DNA of 64,000 bases from Amycolatopsis sp. WQ 127309 (GTDB lineage Bacteria > Actinomycetota > Actinomycetes > Mycobacteriales > Pseudonocardiaceae): NCBI RefSeq assembly GCF_023023025.1, contig NZ_CP095481.1, forward strand, positions 6,709,001-6,773,000. The letters are read 5' to 3'. The notes beneath the pieces are model-generated. The model did not search any database, was not told where the DNA came from, and saw only the letters and a list, made by a program, of their open reading frames with translations. The position numbers were made by a program, and so were the translations under genes. Of the stretch, positions 25,703 through 33,347 are shown in pieces (position 1 is the stretch's first letter; each line of letters opens with the position of its first letter).

Positions 25703-26482
25703 GTGCCCGAGGACGCGAACCCATGGCCGCTCGCCCCGTCCGGCACCACCGACTGGTTGCGGGAGAGGTGCGGCGACGGCCTGACCGGGTTCATGCCGCC
25801 GGCGATGCCCGACGCGGCGTGGGTGCTCAACGCGATGTACGAGCACGAGCGAGGGCCGGGCGAGACGTCGTACGACGAGTACCGCCAAGCGCGGCTCGCG
25901 GACGGCACTGCCCGGCCGCGCGTGATCGGCGGCGTCGACATCGAAACCGGGAGCGTGGCCACCGGCGGCGGACTGGGTCGCGCCGAGCACCCCGGCGCCG
26001 GCTGGCGACGGCTGCGCTGGGCGGAACTCGCGCAGCGCACCGGCGACCCCGTCGTCCCCGAGGGGCTGCTGCCGTCGTACCGCTGTTTCCCCTCGGTCAG
26101 GAAGGCCGGCAGCTGGCCGCTCGGCATCATCCCGCCTGCCGAGGGCAGCCTGGACCGCGAGACCTGGACGCGGCTGATCGGCATCCTCGCCGAACACGGT
26201 CCCGCGGGCCCGAACACCCGCTGCCTGGCCTACTACAGCCCGCTGACGCTCGGGGCGACCGACTTCGAGCATCGTCACGTGCGGGCGGGGACGCTGGGTG
26301 ACGCCGAGAGCTTGTACGACGATTCCGAGGTCGGCTTCAGCCCGTCCAACCTCTGGGCCGAGGACCGCTCGTGGTGCCTCTGCACCGACTACGACCTGTG
26401 GGCCACCAAGGTCGCCGGCCCGCCGTCCCTGGTCGGAGCACTGCTGAGCGACGCCGAGATCGAAGCCTTGCGGGTGCCCTGA
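25703..26482 (+). CDS. Hypothetical protein (259 residues)
   Basis: A soluble protein with no signal peptide or membrane span and no motif I recognise. It is rich in tryptophan and proline, for example SWPLGIIPPAEGS and WAEDRSWCLCTDYDLWATKV. Codon usage matches the chromosome. The GTG at 25703 is the most upstream start; no strong ribosome site is visible. Its function is unknown. The downstream MarR gene has its own operator, so it is probably a separate unit. Confidence 0.6.
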   Translation: MPEDANPWPLAPSGTTDWLRERCGDGLTGFMPPAMPDAAWVLNAMYEHERGPGETSYDEYRQARLADGTARPRVIGGVDIETGSVATGGGLGRAEHPGAGWRRLRWAELAQRTGDPVVPEGLLPSYRCFPSVRKAGSWPLGIIPPAEGSLDRETWTRLIGILAEHGPAGPNTRCLAYYSPLTLGATDFEHRHVRAGTLGDAESLYDDSEVGFSPSNLWAEDRSWCLCTDYDLWATKVAGPPSLVGALLSDAEIEALRVP

Positions 26483-26532
26483 AGCGTTGACGAAAGATCA
26501 GGGTCATCCCTGAACTTCTCGCGAACCACTTG

Positions 26533-26547
26533 TTTGCGTGGCGCAAA
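26533..26547. promoter_or_regulatory. MarR-type operator
   Basis: TTTGCG-TGG-CGCAAA is a perfect 6-3-6 palindrome, 18 bases before the MarR start at 26565. Its form (TTGC...GCAA) is common for MarR proteins, so autoregulation is likely. Confidence 0.6.
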
Positions 26548-26564
26548 TAGTGCACGGTGGGGTC

Positions 26565-27044
26565 ATGCCCCACGACTACGAGGACCTCGAGCAGGTCGTC
26601 TACCCGCTGATGCGGATCGGCCAGGCGGTGCGCCGCGCGCAGAACAAGGCCGTCGATCCGACCCGGCAGGCGATCCTGCAGCAGGCGGCCGTCAAGCAGC
26701 AGGTGCGGCCGTCCGAGCTGGCCGCCGAGCTCGATCTGTACCCGTCGTCGATCACCCGGCAGACGCGGTCGCTGGAGGACGACGGCCTCATCGCGGTCGA
26801 GGCCGATCCGGCCGACCGGCGCTCCTGCCTGATCTCGCTCACCGAGGCCGGCTGGGACGAGGTCCGCGCGTTGACCCGGATCGGGCTGGACCGGTTCGCC
26901 GACTTCATGGCCGGGTGGGACGCCGAAGACGTGCGGACGCTCGGGCGCCTGCTCACCCGGCTCGAGACCTCGGTCGACGAGGCCAAGCGCCGCACCCAGC
27001 GGCCCGGTGGCCGGCCGTGGCAGCAGCGGACCGGGGGCGAGTGA
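26565..27044 (+). CDS. MarR-family transcriptional regulator
   Basis: A 159-residue MarR protein. The recognition helix region is SELAAELDLYPSSITRQTRS and the wing contains VEADPADRRSCLISLT. ATG 26565 has GGTGGGG upstream. It is followed within a few bases by an FAD monooxygenase gene and a membrane protein, suggesting an operon in which the regulator controls its own enzyme genes. Confidence 0.9.
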   Translation: MPHDYEDLEQVVYPLMRIGQAVRRAQNKAVDPTRQAILQQAAVKQQVRPSELAAELDLYPSSITRQTRSLEDDGLIAVEADPADRRSCLISLTEAGWDEVRALTRIGLDRFADFMAGWDAEDVRTLGRLLTRLETSVDEAKRRTQRPGGRPWQQRTGGE

Positions 27045-27045
27045 C

Positions 27046-28143
27046 GTGCGCGTGCTGATCGCCGGGGCCGGCGTCGGCGGCCTGTGCCTCGCCCAGGGAC
27101 TGCGCGCGGCGGGGGTGCGGGTGAGCGTCTTCGAGCGCGACCCGGACCTCGGCGAACGCGACCAGGGCTACCGGATCCACATCGACGGCCACGGCGGCGA
27201 AGCGCTGCGCCGCTGCCTGCCCGAGCACCTGTACCGGCGTTACCTGGCGACGTCGTCGGTGCCGGGCGCGGGCCGGATCAGCACGCTCGGCACCGACCTG
27301 ACCGTGCTCTCGACGTTCGACGTCGGCAGCGGCGGCGAGCACAGTGCCGTCAACCGCCGGACCCTGCGCCAGATCCTGTTCACCGGACTCGAGCAGGACG
27401 TCCACTTCGGACACAAGGTGACCGGGGCGGACCAGGACGAGCACGGCGTGCGCGTCCGGTTCGCCGACGGCGGTGAGGTCCGCGGCGACGTGCTGGTCGG
27501 CGCCGACGGCGTGCACTCCGCGGTCCGGGTGGCGGTCGCCCCCGGCAGCGCGCCGATCGACACCGGGCTGCGCTGCGTCTACGGCCGGACGCCCCTGGCC
27601 GCGTTGCCGGACCTGCCCGCCCGGTTCTTCGACGGCTTCACCGCGGTGGCCGGCGGCCGGGCGACGCTGGCCCTCGCCACGTTCCGGGCGCGCACCCCGG
27701 TCTTCCCGCCGGAGCTGACCCCGGTGGCCGACTACCTGATGTGGGCGGTGGTCGGCGCGGCGCCGCAGGAGCGGGAACCCGCTGCGCTGCACCGGTTCGC
27801 GCAGGACGTCGTCCGGGGCTGGCACCCGGAGCTGGTGCGGATCGTGGATCACGCCGACGTGCCCGCGACGTTCCGCACGCCGATCCGGACGTCGCCACCG
27901 GTCCCCGAATGGCCGGCCGGGCGGATCACCGTGCTCGGCGACGCGATCCACGTGATGCCACCGTCGGGCGGGGTCGGCGCGAACACGGCGCTGCGGGACG
28001 CGGCGTTGCTGGCGGCGGCGCTGGCGGGCGATGATCCGCTGGCCGCGATCGCCGCGTACGAAACGGAAATGCGGGAGTACGCCACGGCCGTGGTGCGCCG
28101 CAGCAACCAGGCCGCCGGAGTGAAAACGGGGGAGAACCGATGA
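27046..28143 (+). CDS. FAD-dependent monooxygenase (group A, TetX/PHBH-like)
   Basis: A 365-residue flavin monooxygenase. The N terminus VRVLIAGAGVGGLCLAQGLR binds FAD. LVGADGVHSAVR is the DG motif near residue 150. The second FAD site reads ITVLGDAIHVMPPSGGVGAN near 300. The GTG at 27046 starts two bases after the MarR stop, so expression is coupled to the regulator. Relatives hydroxylate aromatic compounds or inactivate antibiotics; the substrate here is unknown. Its 3' end overlaps the next gene (ATGA). Confidence 0.87.
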   Translation: MRVLIAGAGVGGLCLAQGLRAAGVRVSVFERDPDLGERDQGYRIHIDGHGGEALRRCLPEHLYRRYLATSSVPGAGRISTLGTDLTVLSTFDVGSGGEHSAVNRRTLRQILFTGLEQDVHFGHKVTGADQDEHGVRVRFADGGEVRGDVLVGADGVHSAVRVAVAPGSAPIDTGLRCVYGRTPLAALPDLPARFFDGFTAVAGGRATLALATFRARTPVFPPELTPVADYLMWAVVGAAPQEREPAALHRFAQDVVRGWHPELVRIVDHADVPATFRTPIRTSPPVPEWPAGRITVLGDAIHVMPPSGGVGANTALRDAALLAAALAGDDPLAAIAAYETEMREYATAVVRRSNQAAGVKTGENR

Positions 28144-28799
28144 AGGGGAGAATCCGCGTACTGGCACCGTTCGCGCTGGACCTGGTGCTGCCGATAGTGG
28201 CCTACTGGCTGCTGCACACGGTGGCCGGGCTCAGCCCGTTCTGGGCGCTGGGCATCGGCGGCCTGGCCACGATGGTGAACGCGATCATCACGACCGTGCG
28301 CCGGGGCAAGCTCGACGGCTTCGGCATCCTGGTGGTGATCGAGGTGGCGCTGTCGGTGGTCCTGCTGTTCGTCAGCGACGACCCGCGGGTGCTGCTGCTG
28401 AAGCCGGCGTTCTACGTCGGCGTGGCCGGGGTGTACGCGCTGGGCAGCCTGTTCGTGGGCCGCCCGCTGGTGTTCGAGGCCGGAAAGCCGTTCGCCACCC
28501 GGGGCGACCCGCGAGTGGCCGAGGCCTACGACCGCAGCTGGGCGGTGTCCGAGCCCTTCCGTACGGCGATCCGCGCCGTGACGCTGGTGTGGGGCGCAGG
28601 CTTCCTGCTGGACGCGGTGCTGCGGGTGATCATCGTCTACAGCTTCGCACCGGCGGAGATCACGGACTCGCTGCTGCTGTCGCAGGTGCCGTTGATCGCG
28701 GTGCTGGTGGCGATGATCGCCTACACGCGCCTGCGGATGCGCAAGGTCCGCCCGATCCTGCTGGCCGAACGCGACCGCCAGCCGGCCGATCGGCACTGA
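28140..28799 (+). CDS. VC0807-family integral membrane protein
   Basis: A 219-residue protein with five or six hydrophobic segments, resembling VC0807-type membrane proteins. The order of features is a short N-terminal hydrophobic pair, then WALGIGGLATMVNAI, then a cytoplasmic stretch EAGKPFATRGDPRVAEAYDR, then further spans. Such proteins are common beside actinobacterial regulators and flavoenzymes, but their function is unknown. Its ATG overlaps the monooxygenase stop, making it the third gene of the MarR operon. Confidence 0.75.
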   Translation: MKGRIRVLAPFALDLVLPIVAYWLLHTVAGLSPFWALGIGGLATMVNAIITTVRRGKLDGFGILVVIEVALSVVLLFVSDDPRVLLLKPAFYVGVAGVYALGSLFVGRPLVFEAGKPFATRGDPRVAEAYDRSWAVSEPFRTAIRAVTLVWGAGFLLDAVLRVIIVYSFAPAEITDSLLLSQVPLIAVLVAMIAYTRLRMRKVRPILLAERDRQPADRH

Positions 28800-28811
28800 C
28801 CTCCCCGCGCA

Positions 28812-29168
28812 TCACAGCCACCGCAGCGCGGCGTCGACGCAGTCCTCGGGGGTGCTGTCGAAGGCGATGGCCGCGCCGGGTGTGTGCCGCCGGACCAGGT
28901 TGATCACCCTCTCGAAGAACCCGAGCAACGGTTCGTGGGTGCGGATGCCGCCCCCGATCACCACGCAGCCGTAGTCTGCGGCGGTCAGCGCGGTCACGAG
29001 CGTTTCTTCGGCGTCGCCGTCGAGCGTCAGCAGGCACCAGTCGGCCTCGACACCGTGCTCTACGAAGCGCGCCCGGCCGCGGGCGATCGCCGCCTGGACC
29101 GGCGCCGGGTCCCAGCCGTCGAGCTTGGCCGGATCGAGTCCGACCACCAGCACACGTCCCGTTGTCAC
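28812..29168 (-). CDS. Hypothetical protein with Rossmann-like layout (118 residues)
   Basis: The GTG at 29168 follows GAGGAGGA by five bases, an unusually strong ribosome site. The protein alternates hydrophobic strands and helices: RVLVVGLDP, ADWCLLTLDG, YGCVVIGGGIRTHEPLLGFF. This resembles small Rossmann-type proteins of unknown role in actinomycetes and proteobacteria. No catalytic residues are evident. It is divergent from the mycothiol-dependent enzyme gene at 29253. Confidence 0.65.
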   Translation of the reverse strand: MTTGRVLVVGLDPAKLDGWDPAPVQAAIARGRARFVEHGVEADWCLLTLDGDAEETLVTALTAADYGCVVIGGGIRTHEPLLGFFERVINLVRRHTPGAAIAFDSTPEDCVDAALRWL

Positions 29169-29252
29169 GCGTCCTCCTCGGGCGAGCGGCGCTTCCTCAC
29201 CGGAAACGGTGATCAGTGGAACACACACGTCCCCTCGGGAGTTGAGCGTGGC

Positions 29253-30026
29253 ATGAGTCAACTCGTGGACCGCACCATCGCCGCCCTCCGCTCCGAGCAC
29301 GACACGCTCGCCGGCCTCGTCGGCGGCCTCACCGACGACCAGCTCGCCACCACCAGCGGTGCCTCCGAGTGGACCGTCGCCCAGGCGCTGTCCCACCTCG
29401 GCAGCGGCGCGGAGATCGGCCGCGCACCCATCGCCCGCGCCGCCGGGGAGACCGTGGCGGCCGAAGACAACCAGACGATCTGGGCCCGCTGGGACGCGTC
29501 CGCGCCGCGCGCGCAGGCCGAGGGCTTCCTGGAGCACAACGCCCGCTGGCTCGACACGGTCGAGGCGCTCACGCCCGAGCAGCGCTCGTCGCTGACCGTC
29601 GACCTCGGCTTCTGGCCGGAGCCGGTCCCGCTGCTGACCGCGCTGGGCATGCGGTTCAACGAGGTGGCCAACCACTCGTGGGACGTGCGCGTCGCCTTCG
29701 AGCCGGACACCGGCGTGGACCCCGGCTCGGCCGAGGTGCTCGTCGAGCTCCTGTCCGGGCCGGTGGGCTTCCTGCTGGGCTTCCTCGCGAAGCCGGCCGA
29801 GCTCGCGGACCCGGTGTCGGTCGCGGTCCCCGGCGGCGCGCTGGTGATCGACGACGCCGTCACCCTGGTGGATCACCTGGAGGCGCCGACCGCGACGTTC
29901 GACGGGCCGGCGGAGGCGTTCGTCCGGCTGATCAACGGCCGGCTCAAGGCGCCCTACGACAAGGGCGTCACCGTCGAGGGCGGCGTCACGCTCGACGACC
30001 TGCGCCGCGTGTTCCCCGGCTTCTGA
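29253..30026 (+). CDS. Maleylpyruvate isomerase-family mycothiol-dependent (DinB-like) protein
   Basis: A 257-residue protein of the DinB/MDMPI superfamily. The N-terminal four-helix region contains WTVAQALSHLGSGAEIG, with a metal-ligand His, and GMRFNEVANHSWDVRVAF, with a second His. These are the divalent-metal positions of the family. The C-terminal domain resembles the MDMPI C-terminal region. Relatives are mycothiol-dependent transferases or isomerases, which fits an actinomycete. The substrate is unknown. Confidence 0.8.
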   Translation: MSQLVDRTIAALRSEHDTLAGLVGGLTDDQLATTSGASEWTVAQALSHLGSGAEIGRAPIARAAGETVAAEDNQTIWARWDASAPRAQAEGFLEHNARWLDTVEALTPEQRSSLTVDLGFWPEPVPLLTALGMRFNEVANHSWDVRVAFEPDTGVDPGSAEVLVELLSGPVGFLLGFLAKPAELADPVSVAVPGGALVIDDAVTLVDHLEAPTATFDGPAEAFVRLINGRLKAPYDKGVTVEGGVTLDDLRRVFPGF

Positions 30027-30036
30027 CCGGCCCGGT

Positions 30037-30918
30037 TCACCGGGTCAAGGCGAGCAGCTCGTCGATCACCGGCTCCGGACCGTCGTGGGTGAGGTGCGCG
30101 ATCGCGAACATCGGCGCGACCACGCGGCTCCACGCGTAGAGCCGGTCGCCGTCGAGCCCGCACGCGGCCGCCACCCGCCGGCACCGGGTCTCGACCCCCT
30201 CGAGCCCGGCGCCGGCGACCACGTAGTCCACGGCGTCGAAGCACGGATCGCCGAGGCACGCCTTCGGGTCGATCGCGACCAGACCCCGCGACGGGCCGCC
30301 GTCCAGGGCGTTGCCGAGGTGCAGGTCGCCGTGCAGCAACACGACGGTGTCCTGCGTGTCCAGCAGTGCCTCGCAACGCCGGATCGCGCGGTGCCAGGTG
30401 GCCTGGCCGATCCGGGCGCCGATCGCCGGGTCGGCCAGTTTCCGGCCGATCCGGGCGAAGGACTCGTCGAACCGGCCGCGCAGGTCCCACGGCCAGTCCG
30501 CGGGCGGGGCCACGGCGTGCAGCGCGGCGAGCAACTCGCCCCACAACCGGGGCAGTGCCGTCTGCGGCAGGTCTTCGGCCTCGGTGCCGGGCCGGATCTC
30601 CTCCAGCACCATGGCCCCGGCCCGCGGGTCGGTGGCCAGCACGGCCGGCACCCGGCCCGAGGCCGCGAACACGCGCAGCATCTCCGCCTGCTTGGTCAGC
30701 AGTGTCCGATCCGGACTGAGCTTGAGCACCGCGGGTGTCCCGTCCGGCCGGCGGCAGCGCAGGACGACGGACGCGGCGCCGCTCGCGAACACCTCACCGA
30801 GCTCGAGGCCCCACCGGGCGGCCAGCCGGGCCGCGAGGGCGGGGACGTCGGCGAGCCACCCCGCGGCCCCGGGACCGAACCGGTCCACCAGCCCTACGCG
30901 CACTTCGTCCAGGTCCAC
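30037..30918 (-). CDS. Aminoglycoside/hydroxyurea phosphotransferase (APH(6)-like kinase)
   Basis: A 293-residue kinase of the streptomycin 6-kinase/hydroxyurea phosphotransferase family. PAVLKLSPDR carries the ATP-binding Lys, VVLLHGDLHLGNAL is the catalytic loop and AIDPKACLGDPCFDAVDY the metal-binding loop. The length is normal for the family. The GTG at 30918 is the best start. Chromosomal members are common in soil actinomycetes, and resistance cannot be assumed without testing. It is convergent with the mycothiol-dependent enzyme gene and divergent from the hydrolase at 30989. Confidence 0.82.
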   Translation of the reverse strand: MDLDEVRVGLVDRFGPGAAGWLADVPALAARLAARWGLELGEVFASGAASVVLRCRRPDGTPAVLKLSPDRTLLTKQAEMLRVFAASGRVPAVLATDPRAGAMVLEEIRPGTEAEDLPQTALPRLWGELLAALHAVAPPADWPWDLRGRFDESFARIGRKLADPAIGARIGQATWHRAIRRCEALLDTQDTVVLLHGDLHLGNALDGGPSRGLVAIDPKACLGDPCFDAVDYVVAGAGLEGVETRCRRVAAACGLDGDRLYAWSRVVAPMFAIAHLTHDGPEPVIDELLALTR

Positions 30919-30988
30919 CCCGGCAGTTTGCCACCGCCGACGGGTGTCGCTTCTCGCGCCGGCCGGGGACATCTGGCAAAGTGGCCCG

Positions 30989-31750
30989 ATGCTGAAGCAG
31001 GTGGCCGACGGGGTCTGGGTCCGGCAGAGCGAGTGGGTCTGGAGCAACGCCGTCGTCGTGCGCGGGGACACCGGGCTGGTCCTGGTCGATCCGGGCATCG
31101 ACGGCGCCGACCTGAACCAGCTCGCCGACGACGTGGACGCGCTCGGCGTGCCGGTGGTCGCCGGGTTCTCGACCCACCCCCACTGGGACCACCTGCTCTG
31201 GCACTCCCGCTTCGGCGATGTCCCGCGCTACGCCACCGCCGCCGGCGCCCAGGTCGCGGGTGAAGCGCGCGAGCGGGCGCAGAAGATGGCGGAGGAGAGC
31301 GCCACGGGCATCCCGCTCGAGCTGATCGGGCTCCTCACCCCGCTGCCCGCGGACGGCGGCCCGGTGCCGGGCGAGATCCTCGAGCACCAGGCGCACACCA
31401 TCGGCCACGCCGCGATCCTGCTCGCCGACCGCGGCGTCCTGCTCGCCGGCGACATGCTCTCCGACGTGCTGATCCCGCTGCTCGACCCCCGCCGCCCCGA
31501 CCAGCTGAACGCCTACGAGGCGGGCCTCGACCGGCTGGCCGAGGCGTCCCGGCGGGTCGACGTCGTGGTCCCCGGGCACGGCGCCGTCGCCGAGGGCGCC
31601 GAGGTGGCGGGCCGCCTCGCCGCCGACCGCGCCTACATCGAAGCCCTGCGGCGCGGAGAAGAACCGGTCGACGCGCGCCTCGAACAGCACGACTGGCTTT
31701 CCGCCCCGCACCAGATGAACCAGAAGCAGGCCGGCCACACCTCCGGCTGA
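30989..31750 (+). CDS. Metallo-beta-lactamase-fold hydrolase
   Basis: A 253-residue MBL-fold protein. The Zn ligand motif is THPHWDH, giving H63, H65, D67 and H68. Further ligands lie in HTIGHAA, LLAGDMLSD and VVPGHGA. No signal peptide is present, so it is cytosolic and more like glyoxalase II-type or lactonase-type hydrolases than secreted beta-lactamases. The substrate is unknown. Confidence 0.85.
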   Translation: MLKQVADGVWVRQSEWVWSNAVVVRGDTGLVLVDPGIDGADLNQLADDVDALGVPVVAGFSTHPHWDHLLWHSRFGDVPRYATAAGAQVAGEARERAQKMAEESATGIPLELIGLLTPLPADGGPVPGEILEHQAHTIGHAAILLADRGVLLAGDMLSDVLIPLLDPRRPDQLNAYEAGLDRLAEASRRVDVVVPGHGAVAEGAEVAGRLAADRAYIEALRRGEEPVDARLEQHDWLSAPHQMNQKQAGHTSG

Positions 31751-31760
31751 CGGACGTTTC

Positions 31761-32324
31761 CTAGTTCGCGCCGAACCGGTGTGCACCGGCCGCGGACGCC
31801 ATGAGGGTCATCGGCCAGCGGACGTCGCCGGGCTCGTCCCGGGTCCGGCGGCGCAGCACGGTGTCCAGCTGCTCGCCGGTGAGGCGGCCGCCGGTGGCGA
31901 CGCTCTGGCGCACCAGGGAACGCGTCTCCTCGTCCGCCGAGGCGTGGTCCTGCTCCCACAGCTTCAGCGCGTGCACGGCCGCGCGGCGTGACAGGTCCGG
32001 GGTCGCCGCGTACCAGTGGCCGGTCTTGCCCGGCGGCGAATCGGTGGGCACCCGGCGGCCGAGCCGTTTCTGCTTCACGCGCGAGTCCGCATAGGCGGCA
32101 CCGGCGCTACGCCACTGCGCCCGGCCGGCTTCCAGCGCCGCCAGCGCATCCAGGAGGGCCCGCTCGTGCCGCTGGTACGGGCCGGCGAGCTCGGCGAGGA
32201 AGCTCAACGTCGCCCGGTGGCCGATCGGGTGGTAGAGGCGCACGCACGAACACAGTGCCGCGACGCGCTGACCGTGGGCCAGCCGGCCGTCCCGCACTCT
32301 GCGTGCTCGCTCGCCGAACCCCAT
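31761..32324 (-). CDS. Hypothetical protein (187 residues)
   Basis: A basic, helical, soluble protein without recognised domains. A notable central stretch is SRVKQKRLGRRVPTDSPPGK. Codon usage matches neighbours. It is convergent with the MBL-fold gene, with only ten bases between the stops. I cannot assign a function. Confidence 0.55.
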   Translation of the reverse strand: MGFGERARRVRDGRLAHGQRVAALCSCVRLYHPIGHRATLSFLAELAGPYQRHERALLDALAALEAGRAQWRSAGAAYADSRVKQKRLGRRVPTDSPPGKTGHWYAATPDLSRRAAVHALKLWEQDHASADEETRSLVRQSVATGGRLTGEQLDTVLRRRTRDEPGDVRWPMTLMASAAGAHRFGAN

Positions 32325-32561
32325 TCCGGCAGCCTACCGAGCGGCATCCACCGGATTACGCCCATTGGTGCCGCCCGGGCGCTACAGAAAGACGCATTCA
32401 AGAATTGCAACCACTGAATCGAGTGAATCCGCAGCGTTCGCAGTCACGGACGGCTGGCGGCCACGTACGGTTGTTGTTTCCACACCTCTGATCCGAGCTG
32501 TCAAGCACGGACGGACGGTGTGCGTTCCGGGCTCTACCAAGACAAGGCGGCGAGCTACGGC

Positions 32562-33335
32562 ATGCAAGCGGACAGCCCGCTCGACTGGGAACTGTCCGAG
32601 TGGCAAGGGACGACGATCATTCGCCCGTCCGGGGTACTGGACGTCAGCACCTACGGGGTGCTGCGTGACGCGCTGCTCAAGTGCGCGGCCGACCAGCCCC
32701 GTGCGGTGATCGTCGACCTCGAGGCACTCGTGATCACCAAGGATCACCTGACCAGTGTCTTCGTCGCCGTGTGGCTGCGGATCTCGCAGTGGTCGACGGT
32801 GGCGCTGGTGGTCGTCCCGGGCTCGGCGCACGCGGCCCTGGCGCGGCACGGCCCGATGCGGCGCTTCGTGACGGTCCGGCCCACCGTGCTCGACGCCCTG
32901 GCCGGGCTGGGTGACCCGCCGCCGCGTCGCCGCACGGAACTGTGGTTGCCGTCCTCACCGCGCAGTGTGGGCGCGGCGGCGCCGTTCGTCACCGACACCT
33001 GCGGCAACTGGGACATCGACGCACTGGGGGAGCCGGCGGTCACGGTGGCGGGGGAGCTCGTGGCGAACGCCGCCGAACACGCGCATTCGCCGGCGCGGTT
33101 GCGGTTGGAGCTGCGGCTGGGCCGGCTCACCGTCGCGGTCGCCGACGACGACGTGCGTCCGGTGTCGCTGCCCCGGGCCGGCAAGAGGTCGCCGGAGCCG
33201 CGCAGCGGGCTTCCGCTCGTCGCGCACCTCGCGCACGCCGCGGGCTGGTCACCCCGGCAGTCCGGCGGGAAGATCGTCTGGGCCGTCCTCCGGCCGCCGC
33301 ACGCGCAGCCGGTACCGGTGCCCGACGGCGACTGA
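32562..33335 (+). CDS. STAS domain-HATPase (RsbW-like) fusion
   Basis: A 257-residue protein with two signalling domains. Residues about 10-105 form a STAS (anti-sigma antagonist) domain, including TTIIRPSGVLDVSTYGVLRD and, at the usual phosphosite position, KDHLTSVFVAV. Residues about 140-245 form a GHKL ATPase of the anti-sigma kinase type, with the N-box AGELVANAAEHAHSP and GLPLVAHLAHAAGW. Antagonist and kinase are normally separate partner proteins, so the fusion suggests self-contained control of a sigma factor. No sigma gene is adjacent. ATG 32562 is chosen; a GTG at 32520 would add 14 residues. Confidence 0.75.
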   Translation: MQADSPLDWELSEWQGTTIIRPSGVLDVSTYGVLRDALLKCAADQPRAVIVDLEALVITKDHLTSVFVAVWLRISQWSTVALVVVPGSAHAALARHGPMRRFVTVRPTVLDALAGLGDPPPRRRTELWLPSSPRSVGAAAPFVTDTCGNWDIDALGEPAVTVAGELVANAAEHAHSPARLRLELRLGRLTVAVADDDVRPVSLPRAGKRSPEPRSGLPLVAHLAHAAGWSPRQSGGKIVWAVLRPPHAQPVPVPDGD

Positions 33336-33347
33336 GCCGGCCCCGGT

